Source: Methylobacter sp.
GTDB lineage: Bacteria > Pseudomonadota > Gammaproteobacteria > Methylococcales > Methylomonadaceae
Reading direction: 5' to 3'
DNA length: 38,680 nt
NCBI GenBank assembly: GCA_002928495.1
Contig: PERF01000008.1
Coordinates: 1 to 38,680 of the forward strand
Position numbers and translations under genes: made by a program
Notes under the pieces: model-generated
The model's input: only the letters and a program-made list of their open reading frames with translations
Told to the model about the DNA's origin: nothing
The model's database searches: none
Shown: in pieces, positions 10,798-20,058 of the stretch
Layout of the letters: the number at the start of each line of letters is the position of its first letter
How positions within the stretch are numbered: position 1 is the stretch's first letter

Positions 10798-12267
10798 ATG
10801 ACAGATAAACAAACTTTCAAACCCTGCGATTTGGTGATTTTCGGCGGTCTTGGCGACTTGTCCCGCAGAAAACTGCTGGTGTCTTTATACCGTTTGGAAA
10901 ATTCCAATCTGCTGGAACCTGACACCCACATCATCGGAGTAGACCGGTTAGCCGAGACTAGCGAGAGCTTCGTTCAAATCGCCCACAACAGCCTGCAGGA
11001 ATTTGCCGGAGAACCGATTGACGACGCCGTCTGGCAAAAATTGTCCGCCCGGCTGGCCTATGTGCAAATCGATGTCACCCAGCCCGAGCAATTCAACCAG
11101 CTGCACGCCGTCACCGACACCAAAACCAGAGTACTGGTTAATTATTTCGCGGTCGCGCCGTTCTTGTTTAAAAACATCTGCCAAGGGCTGCATCACTCCG
11201 GCATTTTAAATGACGAATCGCGCATGGTCATGGAGAAACCCATAGGCCACGATCTTAAATCATCCCAAGAGATCAACGATGTCGTGGCCACGGTTTTTCA
11301 GGAAAAACAGGTTTACCGCATCGACCACTATCTAGGCAAAGAAACCGTACTGAATCTATTGGCTTTGCGTTTTGCCAATTCCATTTTCACCACCAACTGG
11401 AACCACAACACCATAGACCATATCCAGATTACCGTCGCTGAGGAAGTGGGTATTGAAGGCCGCTGGGGTTATTTTGACCACACCGGACAGCTGCGCGACA
11501 TGGTGCAAAATCATTTGTTGCAGATTCTGGCGTTAACCGCCATGGAACCGCCGGTCAGTCTGGAAGCCGACAGCATTCATAACGAAAAAATCAAAGTGCT
11601 TAAAGCCTTGCGGCCGATCACGCGCGACAATGTTGAAGCCAGAACCGTGCGCGGGCAATATGCCGCAGGAGCCATCAAAGGCAAAACCGTACCGGGCTAC
11701 CTGGAAGAGGAAGGCGCCAACACCGAAAGCACCGCCGAAACGTTTGTGGCTTTGCGCGTGGACATAGACAACTGGCGCTGGGCCGGCGTGCCGTTTTACA
11801 TGCGCACCGGCAAACGCATGTCGCACAAACGCACGGAAATCGTGGTTAATTTCAAACAGCAACCGCTGAATATCTTTAAAGAAAGTTATGCCGATCTGCC
11901 GCCCAACAAGTTGATTATCCATTTACAGCCGAATGAAGGCGTGGAAATCCAAATACTTAACAAAATCCCCGGCATAGACGAAAACATCAAGCTGCAAAAA
12001 ACCAAACTGGATTTGAGTTTTTCCGAAGCTTTTAAAAACAGCCGTATTTTCGGCGGTTATGAAAAACTGGTGCTGGAAGCCATGCGCGGCAACCCGACTT
12101 TATTCCTGAGCCGCGAAGAAATCGAACAAGCCTGGCGCTGGATCGATTCCATTCAGGATGCCTGGCACCAGCTTAACCAACCGCCAAAAACCTATGCCGC
12201 CGGCACCTGGGGCCCGGAAGCCGCTGACGAATTATTAAAATGCGACGGTAGAAGCTGGGAAGAGTAA
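10798..12267 (+). CDS. zwf: Glucose-6-phosphate 1-dehydrogenase
   Basis: FGGLGDLSRRKLLVSLYRL; RIDHYLGKETVLNLLALRFAN; FYMRTGKRMSHKRTEIVV. Confidence 0.96.
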   Translation: MTDKQTFKPCDLVIFGGLGDLSRRKLLVSLYRLENSNLLEPDTHIIGVDRLAETSESFVQIAHNSLQEFAGEPIDDAVWQKLSARLAYVQIDVTQPEQFNQLHAVTDTKTRVLVNYFAVAPFLFKNICQGLHHSGILNDESRMVMEKPIGHDLKSSQEINDVVATVFQEKQVYRIDHYLGKETVLNLLALRFANSIFTTNWNHNTIDHIQITVAEEVGIEGRWGYFDHTGQLRDMVQNHLLQILALTAMEPPVSLEADSIHNEKIKVLKALRPITRDNVEARTVRGQYAAGAIKGKTVPGYLEEEGANTESTAETFVALRVDIDNWRWAGVPFYMRTGKRMSHKRTEIVVNFKQQPLNIFKESYADLPPNKLIIHLQPNEGVEIQILNKIPGIDENIKLQKTKLDLSFSEAFKNSRIFGGYEKLVLEAMRGNPTLFLSREEIEQAWRWIDSIQDAWHQLNQPPKTYAAGTWGPEAADELLKCDGRSWEE

Positions 12268-12337
12268 CCCGCCTACCACGCTTGCCGGGCAGTATCGGTC
12301 TGCCCGGCCGTAATCCATTACCCTTGAGGATTTTCTT

Positions 12338-14158
12338 ATGCACCCTGTACTCGAACACGTTACCCAAGACATTATCGAACGCAGCCGGGAGCCGCGCCAA
12401 GCTTATCTCGCCCGCATCCAAGCGGCCATCGACAATGGCCCGCACCGTTCCACGCTCGCTTGCGGCAATCTGGCGCACGGTTTCGCGGCCTGCTCGTCCG
12501 CCGAAAAAGCCGATCTGGCCGGCAACCAAAAAGCCAATATCGCCATCGTCTCGGCTTACAACGACATGCTGTCGGCACACGAGCCCTACAAAGACTTCCC
12601 GGCCTTAATCAAGGCCGCCATAACTGAAGCCGGCGGTGTCGCCCAATTCGCCGGCGGCGTACCGGCCATGTGCGACGGCATTACCCAAGGCCAGCCGGGC
12701 ATGGAACTGTCGCTGTTCAGCCGCGACGTCATCGCCATGGCAACCGCGATCAGCTTAAGCCACAACATGTTCGACGGCGCCATGTACCTGGGCGTGTGCG
12801 ATAAAATCGTGCCGGGATTGTTGATTGGTGCGTTAAGTTTCGGTCACCTGCCTGCGGTTTTCGTACCGGCGGGCCCGATGACCACTGGCTTGTCCAACAA
12901 GGAAAAAGTCCGCATCCGCCAGCTTTACGCCGAAGGCAAAGTCGGCCGCGCAGAATTACTGGAATCGGAGTCCCAATCCTATCACAGCGCCGGCACCTGC
13001 ACATTCTACGGCACCGCCAACAGTAACCAGATGATGGTGGAAATCATGGGCTTGCACCTACCGGGCAGCTCTTTCATCAACCCCTATACGCCGTTGCGCG
13101 ACGAACTGACCAAAGCCGCCGCCAAACAAATACTTAAATTTACCGCGCTAGGCCAGGATTATCGACCTATCGGCCGAGTGATCGATGAAAAAGCCATCAT
13201 TAACGCCATTATCGGTTTGCTGGCGACCGGCGGCTCCACCAATCACACCATCCATTTAATTGCCATCGCGCGCGCAGCCGGCATTACTATTAACTGGTAC
13301 GACTTCGACCGCCTCTCCAAGATTATTCCATCGCTGACCCGCATTTATCCCAACGGCCAAGCCGACATCAACCACTTCCAAGCTGCCGGCGGCATGGGCG
13401 TGCTGATTGCCGAGCTGCTCAAAAACGGCTTGCTGCATGGCGATATTTTAACCATCGGCGACCGGCACGGCATGGAACAATACGGCCAGGAACCCAAACT
13501 GGTCGAAGGCAAACTGGTTTGGGAGCCATGCCCGGCGCATTCCCTGGACGACAGTGTGCTGTCATCAGTGGCCAAACCGTTCGCCGCCGGCGGCGGCTTG
13601 CACGTGATGCACGGCAACCTGGGCCGGGGCATCTCCAAAATCTCCGCCGTTGCCGAGGAGCACCAAGTTGTCGAAGCGCCTGCCGTAGTTTTTGACGACC
13701 AGGACGACGTGGTTGCAGCATTCAAGCGCGGCGAATTGGAAAAAGACTGTATCGTGGTATTGCGCTTTCAAGGCCCTAAAGCCAACGGCATGCCGGAGCT
13801 CCATAAACTGACACCGCCGTTGGGCGTTCTACAGGACAAAGGCTTTAAAGTGGCGCTGATAACCGACGGCCGCATGTCCGGCGCATCCGGTAAAGTGCCT
13901 TCAGCCATCCACATGTGCCCGGAATGCATAGAAGGCGGCCCGCTGGCTAAAGTTCGTACCGGCGACCGCATTTATCTCAACACCCAAACCGGCGAAGTCA
14001 ACGTACTGGTTGACGAGATCGAATTCGAATCCCGCGAACCCGAAGCCAACCATGCCAAAGGCCACCATGTGGGCATGGGGCGCGAGTTGTTCGGTGCTTT
14101 CCGCCAAGGCGCTTCATCGGCAGAAACCGGGGCTTGCAATCTATTTGTCGCCGATTAA
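12338..14158 (+). CDS. edd: Phosphogluconate dehydratase
   Basis: [85 protein letters not shown]. Confidence 0.96.
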   Translation: MHPVLEHVTQDIIERSREPRQAYLARIQAAIDNGPHRSTLACGNLAHGFAACSSAEKADLAGNQKANIAIVSAYNDMLSAHEPYKDFPALIKAAITEAGGVAQFAGGVPAMCDGITQGQPGMELSLFSRDVIAMATAISLSHNMFDGAMYLGVCDKIVPGLLIGALSFGHLPAVFVPAGPMTTGLSNKEKVRIRQLYAEGKVGRAELLESESQSYHSAGTCTFYGTANSNQMMVEIMGLHLPGSSFINPYTPLRDELTKAAAKQILKFTALGQDYRPIGRVIDEKAIINAIIGLLATGGSTNHTIHLIAIARAAGITINWYDFDRLSKIIPSLTRIYPNGQADINHFQAAGGMGVLIAELLKNGLLHGDILTIGDRHGMEQYGQEPKLVEGKLVWEPCPAHSLDDSVLSSVAKPFAAGGGLHVMHGNLGRGISKISAVAEEHQVVEAPAVVFDDQDDVVAAFKRGELEKDCIVVLRFQGPKANGMPELHKLTPPLGVLQDKGFKVALITDGRMSGASGKVPSAIHMCPECIEGGPLAKVRTGDRIYLNTQTGEVNVLVDEIEFESREPEANHAKGHHVGMGRELFGAFRQGASSAETGACNLFVAD

Positions 14159-14168
14159 AAGAGTGTGC

Positions 14169-14193
14169 TATCCTGACCATAAGGGTCGGGATA
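14169..14193 (+). promoter_or_regulatory. Intercistronic hairpin between edd and eda
   Basis: tatcctgacc-ataag-ggtcgggata forms a 10-bp stem (one G-U) with a 5-nt loop. Confidence 0.5.
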
Positions 14194-14226
14194 TGCAATC
14201 CATAGCAATAAACTTAGAGAATTTTT

Positions 14227-14856
14227 ATGACTGCATTGATTAAAGACATCATGTATACCTCGCCCGTGATCCCCGTGATGGTGATCAATAAACTGGAGCA
14301 CGCAGTGCCGTTGGCCCGCGCTTTGGTTGAAGGGGGTTTAAAAGTGCTGGAAATTACCATGCGCACACCTATCGCTTTGGAGGCGATCAAAGCCATTAAA
14401 GCCAACGTGCCGGGCGCTATCGTGGGGGCCGGCACCGTTATTAGTCTGGAAACCTTGCAGCAGGCGCTGGATGTCGGCTCTGAATTTTTAGTCAGCCCCG
14501 GCGTTACCGAAACCTTAATCGACGCCGTGCTAGACTCCGGCGTACCGATTCTTCCCGGCGTGATTACGCCTAGCGAAGCTATGCGCCTAATGGAAAAAGG
14601 CATTACCGAAATGAAATTTTTTCCTGCCGAGGCCGCCGGTGGCGTGCCGATGCTGAAATCTTTCGCCGGCCCCTTGCCACAGATTACCTTCTGCCCGACC
14701 GGCGGCGTCAACCCCAAAAACGCCTTGGAGTATCTAAGCCTGAAAAATGTCGCCTGCGTGGGCGGCTCCTGGATGGCGCCGGCTGAATTGGTCGACGCGG
14801 AAGACTGGGATGAAATCAAACGCCGGGCGACCGAAGCCGCCGGGCTATCCAGCTGA
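14227..14856 (+). CDS. eda: 2-dehydro-3-deoxyphosphogluconate aldolase
   Basis: VIPVMVINKLEHAVPLARALVEGGLKVLEITMRTPIALEAI; GAGTV; KFFPAEAAGGVPMLKSFAGPLPQITFCPTGGVNPKNALEYL. Confidence 0.95.
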   Translation: MTALIKDIMYTSPVIPVMVINKLEHAVPLARALVEGGLKVLEITMRTPIALEAIKAIKANVPGAIVGAGTVISLETLQQALDVGSEFLVSPGVTETLIDAVLDSGVPILPGVITPSEAMRLMEKGITEMKFFPAEAAGGVPMLKSFAGPLPQITFCPTGGVNPKNALEYLSLKNVACVGGSWMAPAELVDAEDWDEIKRRATEAAGLSS

Positions 14857-14891
14857 ACCGTTACGAATCAACAATGTTATAGGGAGTAGCT

Positions 14892-16171
14892 ATGACTACA
14901 GAACGCAGTATGAAGCTAAGCGGAGATTCTCAAACAACATGCGATCTCCCAGTTCTTACCGGCACCACAGGTCCGGACGTCATTGATATACAGGAGCTCT
15001 ATAAGAATACCGGTATGTTCTCGTATGACCCCGGTTTTACTTCCACTGCCAGCTGCTGCTCCAAAATCACCTACATAGACGGAGAAGCAGGCATTTTGCT
15101 TTACCGCGGTTATCCCATAGAACAACTTGCCGAAAAATGCACGTTTCTGGAAGTCTGTTACTTGCTGCTGAACGGTGAGCTGGCTAACGAAGACGAGCAA
15201 AAAAGCTTTGATGATAAAATCACCATCCACACCATGGTGCACGACCAGCTCAACAACTTCTTCAAAGGCTTCCGACGAGATGCCCACCCCATGGCCATCA
15301 TGGTCGGCGTGGTAGGTGCGTTATCGGCGTTTTACCATGATGCCATGGATATTAAATCCAAAGACGACGCAACATGGTCGCCATCCGCCTGCTCGCCAAA
15401 GTGCCGACCATAGTCGCCATGTGCCACAAATACAGCAGCGGCATGCCGTTTATGTATCCGCAGAATAAACTGACTTATGTGGAAAGTTTTATGCGCATGA
15501 TGCTGGGCACTCCCTGCGACGAATACATTCCCAACCCGGTATTGGTTAACGCTCTGGAACGCATTTTGATTTTGCATGCCGATCACGAACAAAACGCCTC
15601 GACCTCCACCGTCCGGCTGGCCGGTTCCAGCGGCGCCAATCCTTACGCATGCATAACATCCGGCATTGCCTGTTTATGGGGCCCGGCGCACGGCGGCGCC
15701 AACGAAGCCGTCCTCAACATGCTTACCGAAATCGGCGATGCCTCGCGCATCCCGGAATACATCGCCAAAGCCAAGGACAAAAACGATCCGTTCCGATTGA
15801 TGGGATTCGGCCACCGGGTCTACAAAAACTACGACCCGCGCGCCAAACTCATGCGCGCCACCTGCCATGAAGTGCTCACCGAATTAGGTTTGCATGACGA
15901 TAAGGTTTTCAAGCTGGCCCTGGAACTGGAACGCATCGCACTGGAAGACGATTACTTCATAGCCAAAAAGCTTTACCCGAATGTCGATTTTTATTCCGGC
16001 ATTGTGCTACACGCCCTAGGCATTCCAACCAACATGTTTACCGCAATTTTTGCCATGGGCCGTACAGTCGGCTGGATTGCGCACTGGGACGAAATGATTT
16101 CCGACCCGCAACAACGCATAGGCCGCCCCCGCCAGCTTTATACCGGGGCTGCAAGGCGAGATGTGCCTTGA
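14892..16171 (+). CDS. gltA: Citrate synthase, apparent single-base frameshift near 15366
   Basis: ORF 14892..15413 gives the N-terminal third ([16 protein letters not shown]...[17 protein letters not shown]) and ORF 15374..16171 the remainder ([23 protein letters not shown]...[26 protein letters not shown]...[17 protein letters not shown]...GRPRQLYTG). Confidence 0.93.
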
Positions 16172-16201
16172 AACTTCCCGCGAGCAAGATCGGGCAAGAA
16201 A

Positions 16202-16241
16202 ACCGGGTAAAGTTGGTTACAAAGTTCCGACTTTACCCGGT
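16202..16241. terminator. Hairpin between convergent gltA and the methyltransferase gene
   Basis: accgggtaaagttgg-ttacaaagtt-ccgactttacccggt: 15-bp stem with one G-U pair, in the convergent intergenic region. Confidence 0.7.
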
Positions 16242-16272
16242 AAACCGATTTTGAAACCTGATAGATCAATGC

Positions 16273-17031
16273 TTATTTGGTAAATTTAGCATATATGTAA
16301 GGCACCATAACCGCCAATTTGCCATTGTCTGCTTGCTTTATATCAAAATAACGCTCAACGCCCTCGTAAGTTTCTTCCAACGGTAAATCTAAGGCAAAAA
16401 CTTTTTGAAAAAACTCGGCAATATCGTTTTTTGAGTCAAAGTTAAACGGCACATCGAAAACTTCTACATCCGTTTTTGCCGCTTGCGCGAAACGGCCGAT
16501 ATTAACCATTCTTGATTTTGACGCAAACAAGCCTTGGTGGCCGGTTACGGTAATATTATCTACGATTTCATCAAAATAACGCTGAATGCTGGAATCATCT
16601 GAAAAATCACCCACGCAGAATACGCCACCTTTTTTCAATTTGCTTAATGCTGATTTGGTAATGCTGATTTGATCTTCCATATGATGCCAGCCGCCCAAAG
16701 ATACGGCCTTATCGCAGGATTCATCTTTTATGGTGTTTAAATCAGTTATGTAATTGATATGTTCAAATGAACCGCATTTTTTACTGTTGATTTCTAGTGT
16801 TTTGGGAGCAATATCTTGTGCATACAACACGCCACCGGTGTTTTGCTTGGCAATTTTTTGCGTTAAAAAACCCGTTCCGGCTGAGATTTCCAAAATCACG
16901 TCACGGTCTTGCACATTAATATTATTGATTAACCACTCGCCGTCATTTCTAGCATCGGGATATTTGGCAATGGCGTACTCATAAGATGCCGCAATTACGT
17001 TAAATCGAGTGTCATCCAAATTTGTTTGCAT
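16273..17031 (-). CDS. Class I SAM-dependent methyltransferase
   Basis: DVILEISAGTGFLTQKIAKQ (motif I); AVSLGGWHHMED; LKKGGVFCVGDF. Start at 17031 has ggagagaa upstream. Confidence 0.85.
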   Translation of the reverse strand: MQTNLDDTRFNVIAASYEYAIAKYPDARNDGEWLINNINVQDRDVILEISAGTGFLTQKIAKQNTGGVLYAQDIAPKTLEINSKKCGSFEHINYITDLNTIKDESCDKAVSLGGWHHMEDQISITKSALSKLKKGGVFCVGDFSDDSSIQRYFDEIVDNITVTGHQGLFASKSRMVNIGRFAQAAKTDVEVFDVPFNFDSKNDIAEFFQKVFALDLPLEETYEGVERYFDIKQADNGKLAVMVPYIYAKFTK

Positions 17032-17211
17032 AATTTCTCTCCAGGTTAGTTTTTTTAAAAAACTCATGGCAAAACCGGCAGAGTTAGCCAAGTTGCCATG
17101 AGTGCATAGCATTAATCAGTTCTTTACAAATACAGCTAACCTTTACCATAGTTAAGCTGTAATATTTTTTATAAGTTATATTGCTTAGCCTTAAACCAAT
17201 TACCCGCACTA

Positions 17212-17631
17212 TCAACCCACTAATCCTTTACGTCCATCCTCCACAAAATAAATATCCGCATCGTTTTGGTCATTGATAATTCCGGGGTGCTGAAAACCAT
17301 AAACAACCAATTCAACGTTACCGGCCTCAAGACCATGCTTAATTCCTGGCGGAACATTAATCACCGAGTTTTCTTTGAGCACATACCGACGCCCATCGAC
17401 AAAGGCAAAGCCTTCACCTCTGATAACCAAAATAATTGAATGGCTTTTTTCATGGATATGCGGCTCTAAAACTTTTCCCGGTTCCAATACCACATATTCA
17501 CAGCCCATGCCCTCAAAACCTGAACCATCTAAGATGCGAAACATCTTGAAGCCTTCAAGAAAAATTTGCGGGCAATTTTCCACTTGACGCACTGCCCAAG
17601 TAGGTAGCGTATTTTTAGAATCCGACAGCAT
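17212..17631 (-). CDS. Cupin domain protein
   Basis: VVLEPGKVLEPHIHEKSHSIILVIRGEGFAFVDGRRYVLKENSVINVPPGIKHGLEAG; start overlaps the aminotransferase 3' end. Confidence 0.85.
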   Translation of the reverse strand: MLSDSKNTLPTWAVRQVENCPQIFLEGFKMFRILDGSGFEGMGCEYVVLEPGKVLEPHIHEKSHSIILVIRGEGFAFVDGRRYVLKENSVINVPPGIKHGLEAGNVELVVYGFQHPGIINDQNDADIYFVEDGRKGLVG

Positions 17632-18949
17632 AATTTTGCTCTCCCGAGAATCGTCCCAAACGTTTTGCCAATAAATTAATCTTTTGTTCATCAAGACGGC
17701 CAACACACGCCCTTACACCATCGTTTCTTAAACTGCTAAAGACAGTTAGCGGCAGGACGGCGACACCAATGCTGAGTAATCTTTTTAACAGCTCCAAACC
17801 TGATAAACCGGGGTAACCAAAACAAACATAAAAACCGTTTGCATTTTGATTGAACTCATGATCATAAACAGGATAGAAACCATTCTGATCCAACAGGCTT
17901 TTCAAGAACTCGGACCGTCTTGAATAAACTGACAAGGATTGATCCAAATTTGTCATGCCGTTATTAATGGCGGCAAACGCTTCCGCCACACCATATTGGG
18001 CGCTGTGCGGCGCTCCAGCCGTCAAATTGAAAATAAACGAACTACACGCGCGGCGTACAATCCCCGTGCTCATTGCTTGCTCCAAATTTGAACTTTTCCG
18101 GTTGAGTAATGCCGGTGAGCCAATCAGAAAGCCAATCCTTTCACCTGCATAACTGAGCATTTTTGAAGTACTCAATACTAAAAAATATTCATCGCTATAC
18201 TGGGCAATGCTTGGAAAATGTATACTATCGTTATTACTTTCCGCCCCACTCATGCCTAAATAAGTCAAATCTTCTATAGGCAAAACGCCATAACTCCGGC
18301 ACAACTTCGCCAAATTCTCAAGCTCATATGCGTCAAGCACGGACCAAGTCGGATTATTCGGGCTAGCCCAGCAAATAGCCGCCACATCGCCTTGCATAAA
18401 GTTCTCATGAATTTTGCTGATTAACCGCTCGCCCCTTAAGTCATCTAGTTCTAGCGTATCAACCTGCAGACCTAAAAATCGCGCTTGACTCATCATCGGC
18501 GGATATGTAGGCGTTAAAAACAAGATACGATGTTTATTTTCCACTAAATGCGCGCCAATAGCCTGCGCAGTAAAAAGCGCTTGCGTGCCGCCACAGGTCA
18601 CAAATACATCTTCACCTCGGCAGGCAATACCCAACCGATTTTGGATAAACACCGAAACTTCACAACATAGCTTGGGCAAACCGGAGTAGGGTGGATAGTG
18701 ATGCGGAATATCACCCTTTAGAAGTGCGTCCGAATGTTTGGATAGACATATATCCGAAGGCGTAAGGCCTGGCACGCCAAAATCCAAACGCACGTAGGGA
18801 ATGCCTAAAATACGCTCCATTTCATCAATCGCCGACCAAAAACCTTCGATGTTAAAACCGCCATTTGCCGATACAATTGAATCAAATAGTTTTTCTACAT
18901 AATCAATTGATGGCAATTTATTGGTTTGACTTGATAATGCTAACGACAT
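17615..18949 (-). CDS. PLP-dependent aminotransferase, fold type I (class I/II)
   Basis: VTCGGTQALFTAQAI; FLTPTYPPMMSQARFLG; WASPNNPTWSVLDAYEL; PIEDLTYLGM; LSTSKMLSYAGERIGFLIG (PLP lysine region). Confidence 0.88.
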   Translation of the reverse strand: MSLALSSQTNKLPSIDYVEKLFDSIVSANGGFNIEGFWSAIDEMERILGIPYVRLDFGVPGLTPSDICLSKHSDALLKGDIPHHYPPYSGLPKLCCEVSVFIQNRLGIACRGEDVFVTCGGTQALFTAQAIGAHLVENKHRILFLTPTYPPMMSQARFLGLQVDTLELDDLRGERLISKIHENFMQGDVAAICWASPNNPTWSVLDAYELENLAKLCRSYGVLPIEDLTYLGMSGAESNNDSIHFPSIAQYSDEYFLVLSTSKMLSYAGERIGFLIGSPALLNRKSSNLEQAMSTGIVRRACSSFIFNLTAGAPHSAQYGVAEAFAAINNGMTNLDQSLSVYSRRSEFLKSLLDQNGFYPVYDHEFNQNANGFYVCFGYPGLSGLELLKRLLSIGVAVLPLTVFSSLRNDGVRACVGRLDEQKINLLAKRLGRFSGEQNYAVGF

Positions 18950-19049
18950 TGTTATCTCCCAATTAATCTGAAAATGACCGGAACTTACCGATGCTCCCGC
19001 ACCATTAGAATTTTCTTGCGCCTAAGAATTAATAACTATTAAGGCCGTA

Positions 19050-19964
19050 TCAATCATCTTGAAAGCCGACCAACGCTTGGCTTTCTCTAACGCTGTCTAG
19101 CTTGTTTCGGGCAATTGATAACGTAGTACCTTTAATCTCAAACTCATACTGTGTCTGATTAACAATGCCGGTGAACAGGTTGCTGAAGGGCAAATCAGGT
19201 ACAGCACCATAAAGCTGCTGATCCGAGTGCAAAACAATATCAATTACTACAAGCTCCGGATTACCGACATGACTTTGAAAAGGGCAAAAGTTAAGTACAC
19301 GTCTGTATTTAGCATTACCGACATGATCGGTTACAAATACGTTCGGCACACCTCCTAACGGTAACGCCGACAAGCCATTACCGCCTAAAACCGCCCAGAC
19401 ACTATACAGCCGGTTAGGTAAAAACTTTTTTAACGTTAGGCTTACTGTCGCGGTGTTGGCGTTTGAGCATTTGAAGACCGCTACACCCTCGGCACGAGCC
19501 CAACGAGCTAAGGTAATGTCCGGCACCGGGTCAGCAATGCTGGGTTGAGTTGGTAAAGATTGTGTAATTGGTGCTAAAGAAACTCGCGTTTGTCCGGCCG
19601 GATCCACATTCACCGGCACTTTCTTGAGTGAAACATTGAGCGTCCCAGCGTCAATATCAGCCTGGCTTTTGCCCACCAGCGCAAGAAAATCAGGGTCAAC
19701 ATAAGTTGCCAACAGGCTACCAACAGGCGTATCCGGCGTTAATTCATCAGGTTGATCACCTTGTGGATTAAAAGCCCCAACATTAGTAAAACCGGCTGTT
19801 CCTAATGCACCGCCAAAATCTGTCAACGGCTGTCCCAAAAAGCGGTTAGTACCTGTCACCACACGTCCATGAATCGTACGTTTGACGGCATCTGCCGATG
19901 AAGAAACGGGCATAACAATACTGGCAATCATAACGGGCATGAGAACTTTAATGAGCTTGTTCAT
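19050..19964 (-). CDS. Secreted protein of unknown function
   Basis: MNKLIKVLMPVMIASIVMPVSSSADA signal peptide; no family recognised; start at 19964 preferred. Confidence 0.7.
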   Translation of the reverse strand: MNKLIKVLMPVMIASIVMPVSSSADAVKRTIHGRVVTGTNRFLGQPLTDFGGALGTAGFTNVGAFNPQGDQPDELTPDTPVGSLLATYVDPDFLALVGKSQADIDAGTLNVSLKKVPVNVDPAGQTRVSLAPITQSLPTQPSIADPVPDITLARWARAEGVAVFKCSNANTATVSLTLKKFLPNRLYSVWAVLGGNGLSALPLGGVPNVFVTDHVGNAKYRRVLNFCPFQSHVGNPELVVIDIVLHSDQQLYGAVPDLPFSNLFTGIVNQTQYEFEIKGTTLSIARNKLDSVRESQALVGFQDD

Positions 19965-20058
19965 CCTTTTTAGCCTCTTATAGACGAATTTATAAGCTAG
20001 CAAGCTTTAATTATTTAAAGCTTGCTAAATTTTAGTTTTGAGCAATCGCGATAGTTAT

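Noticed and set aside
11533-11922. 129-aa minus-strand ORF
   Set aside because: Antisense shadow within zwf.
13345-13725. Overlapping minus-strand ORFs inside edd
   Set aside because: Low-complexity antisense frames; edd is intact and conserved.
16273-18949. Methanobactin-type or RiPP cluster (aminotransferase plus methyltransferase)
   Set aside because: No precursor peptide, MbnB/MbnC-like protein, radical SAM or YcaO gene seen nearby.
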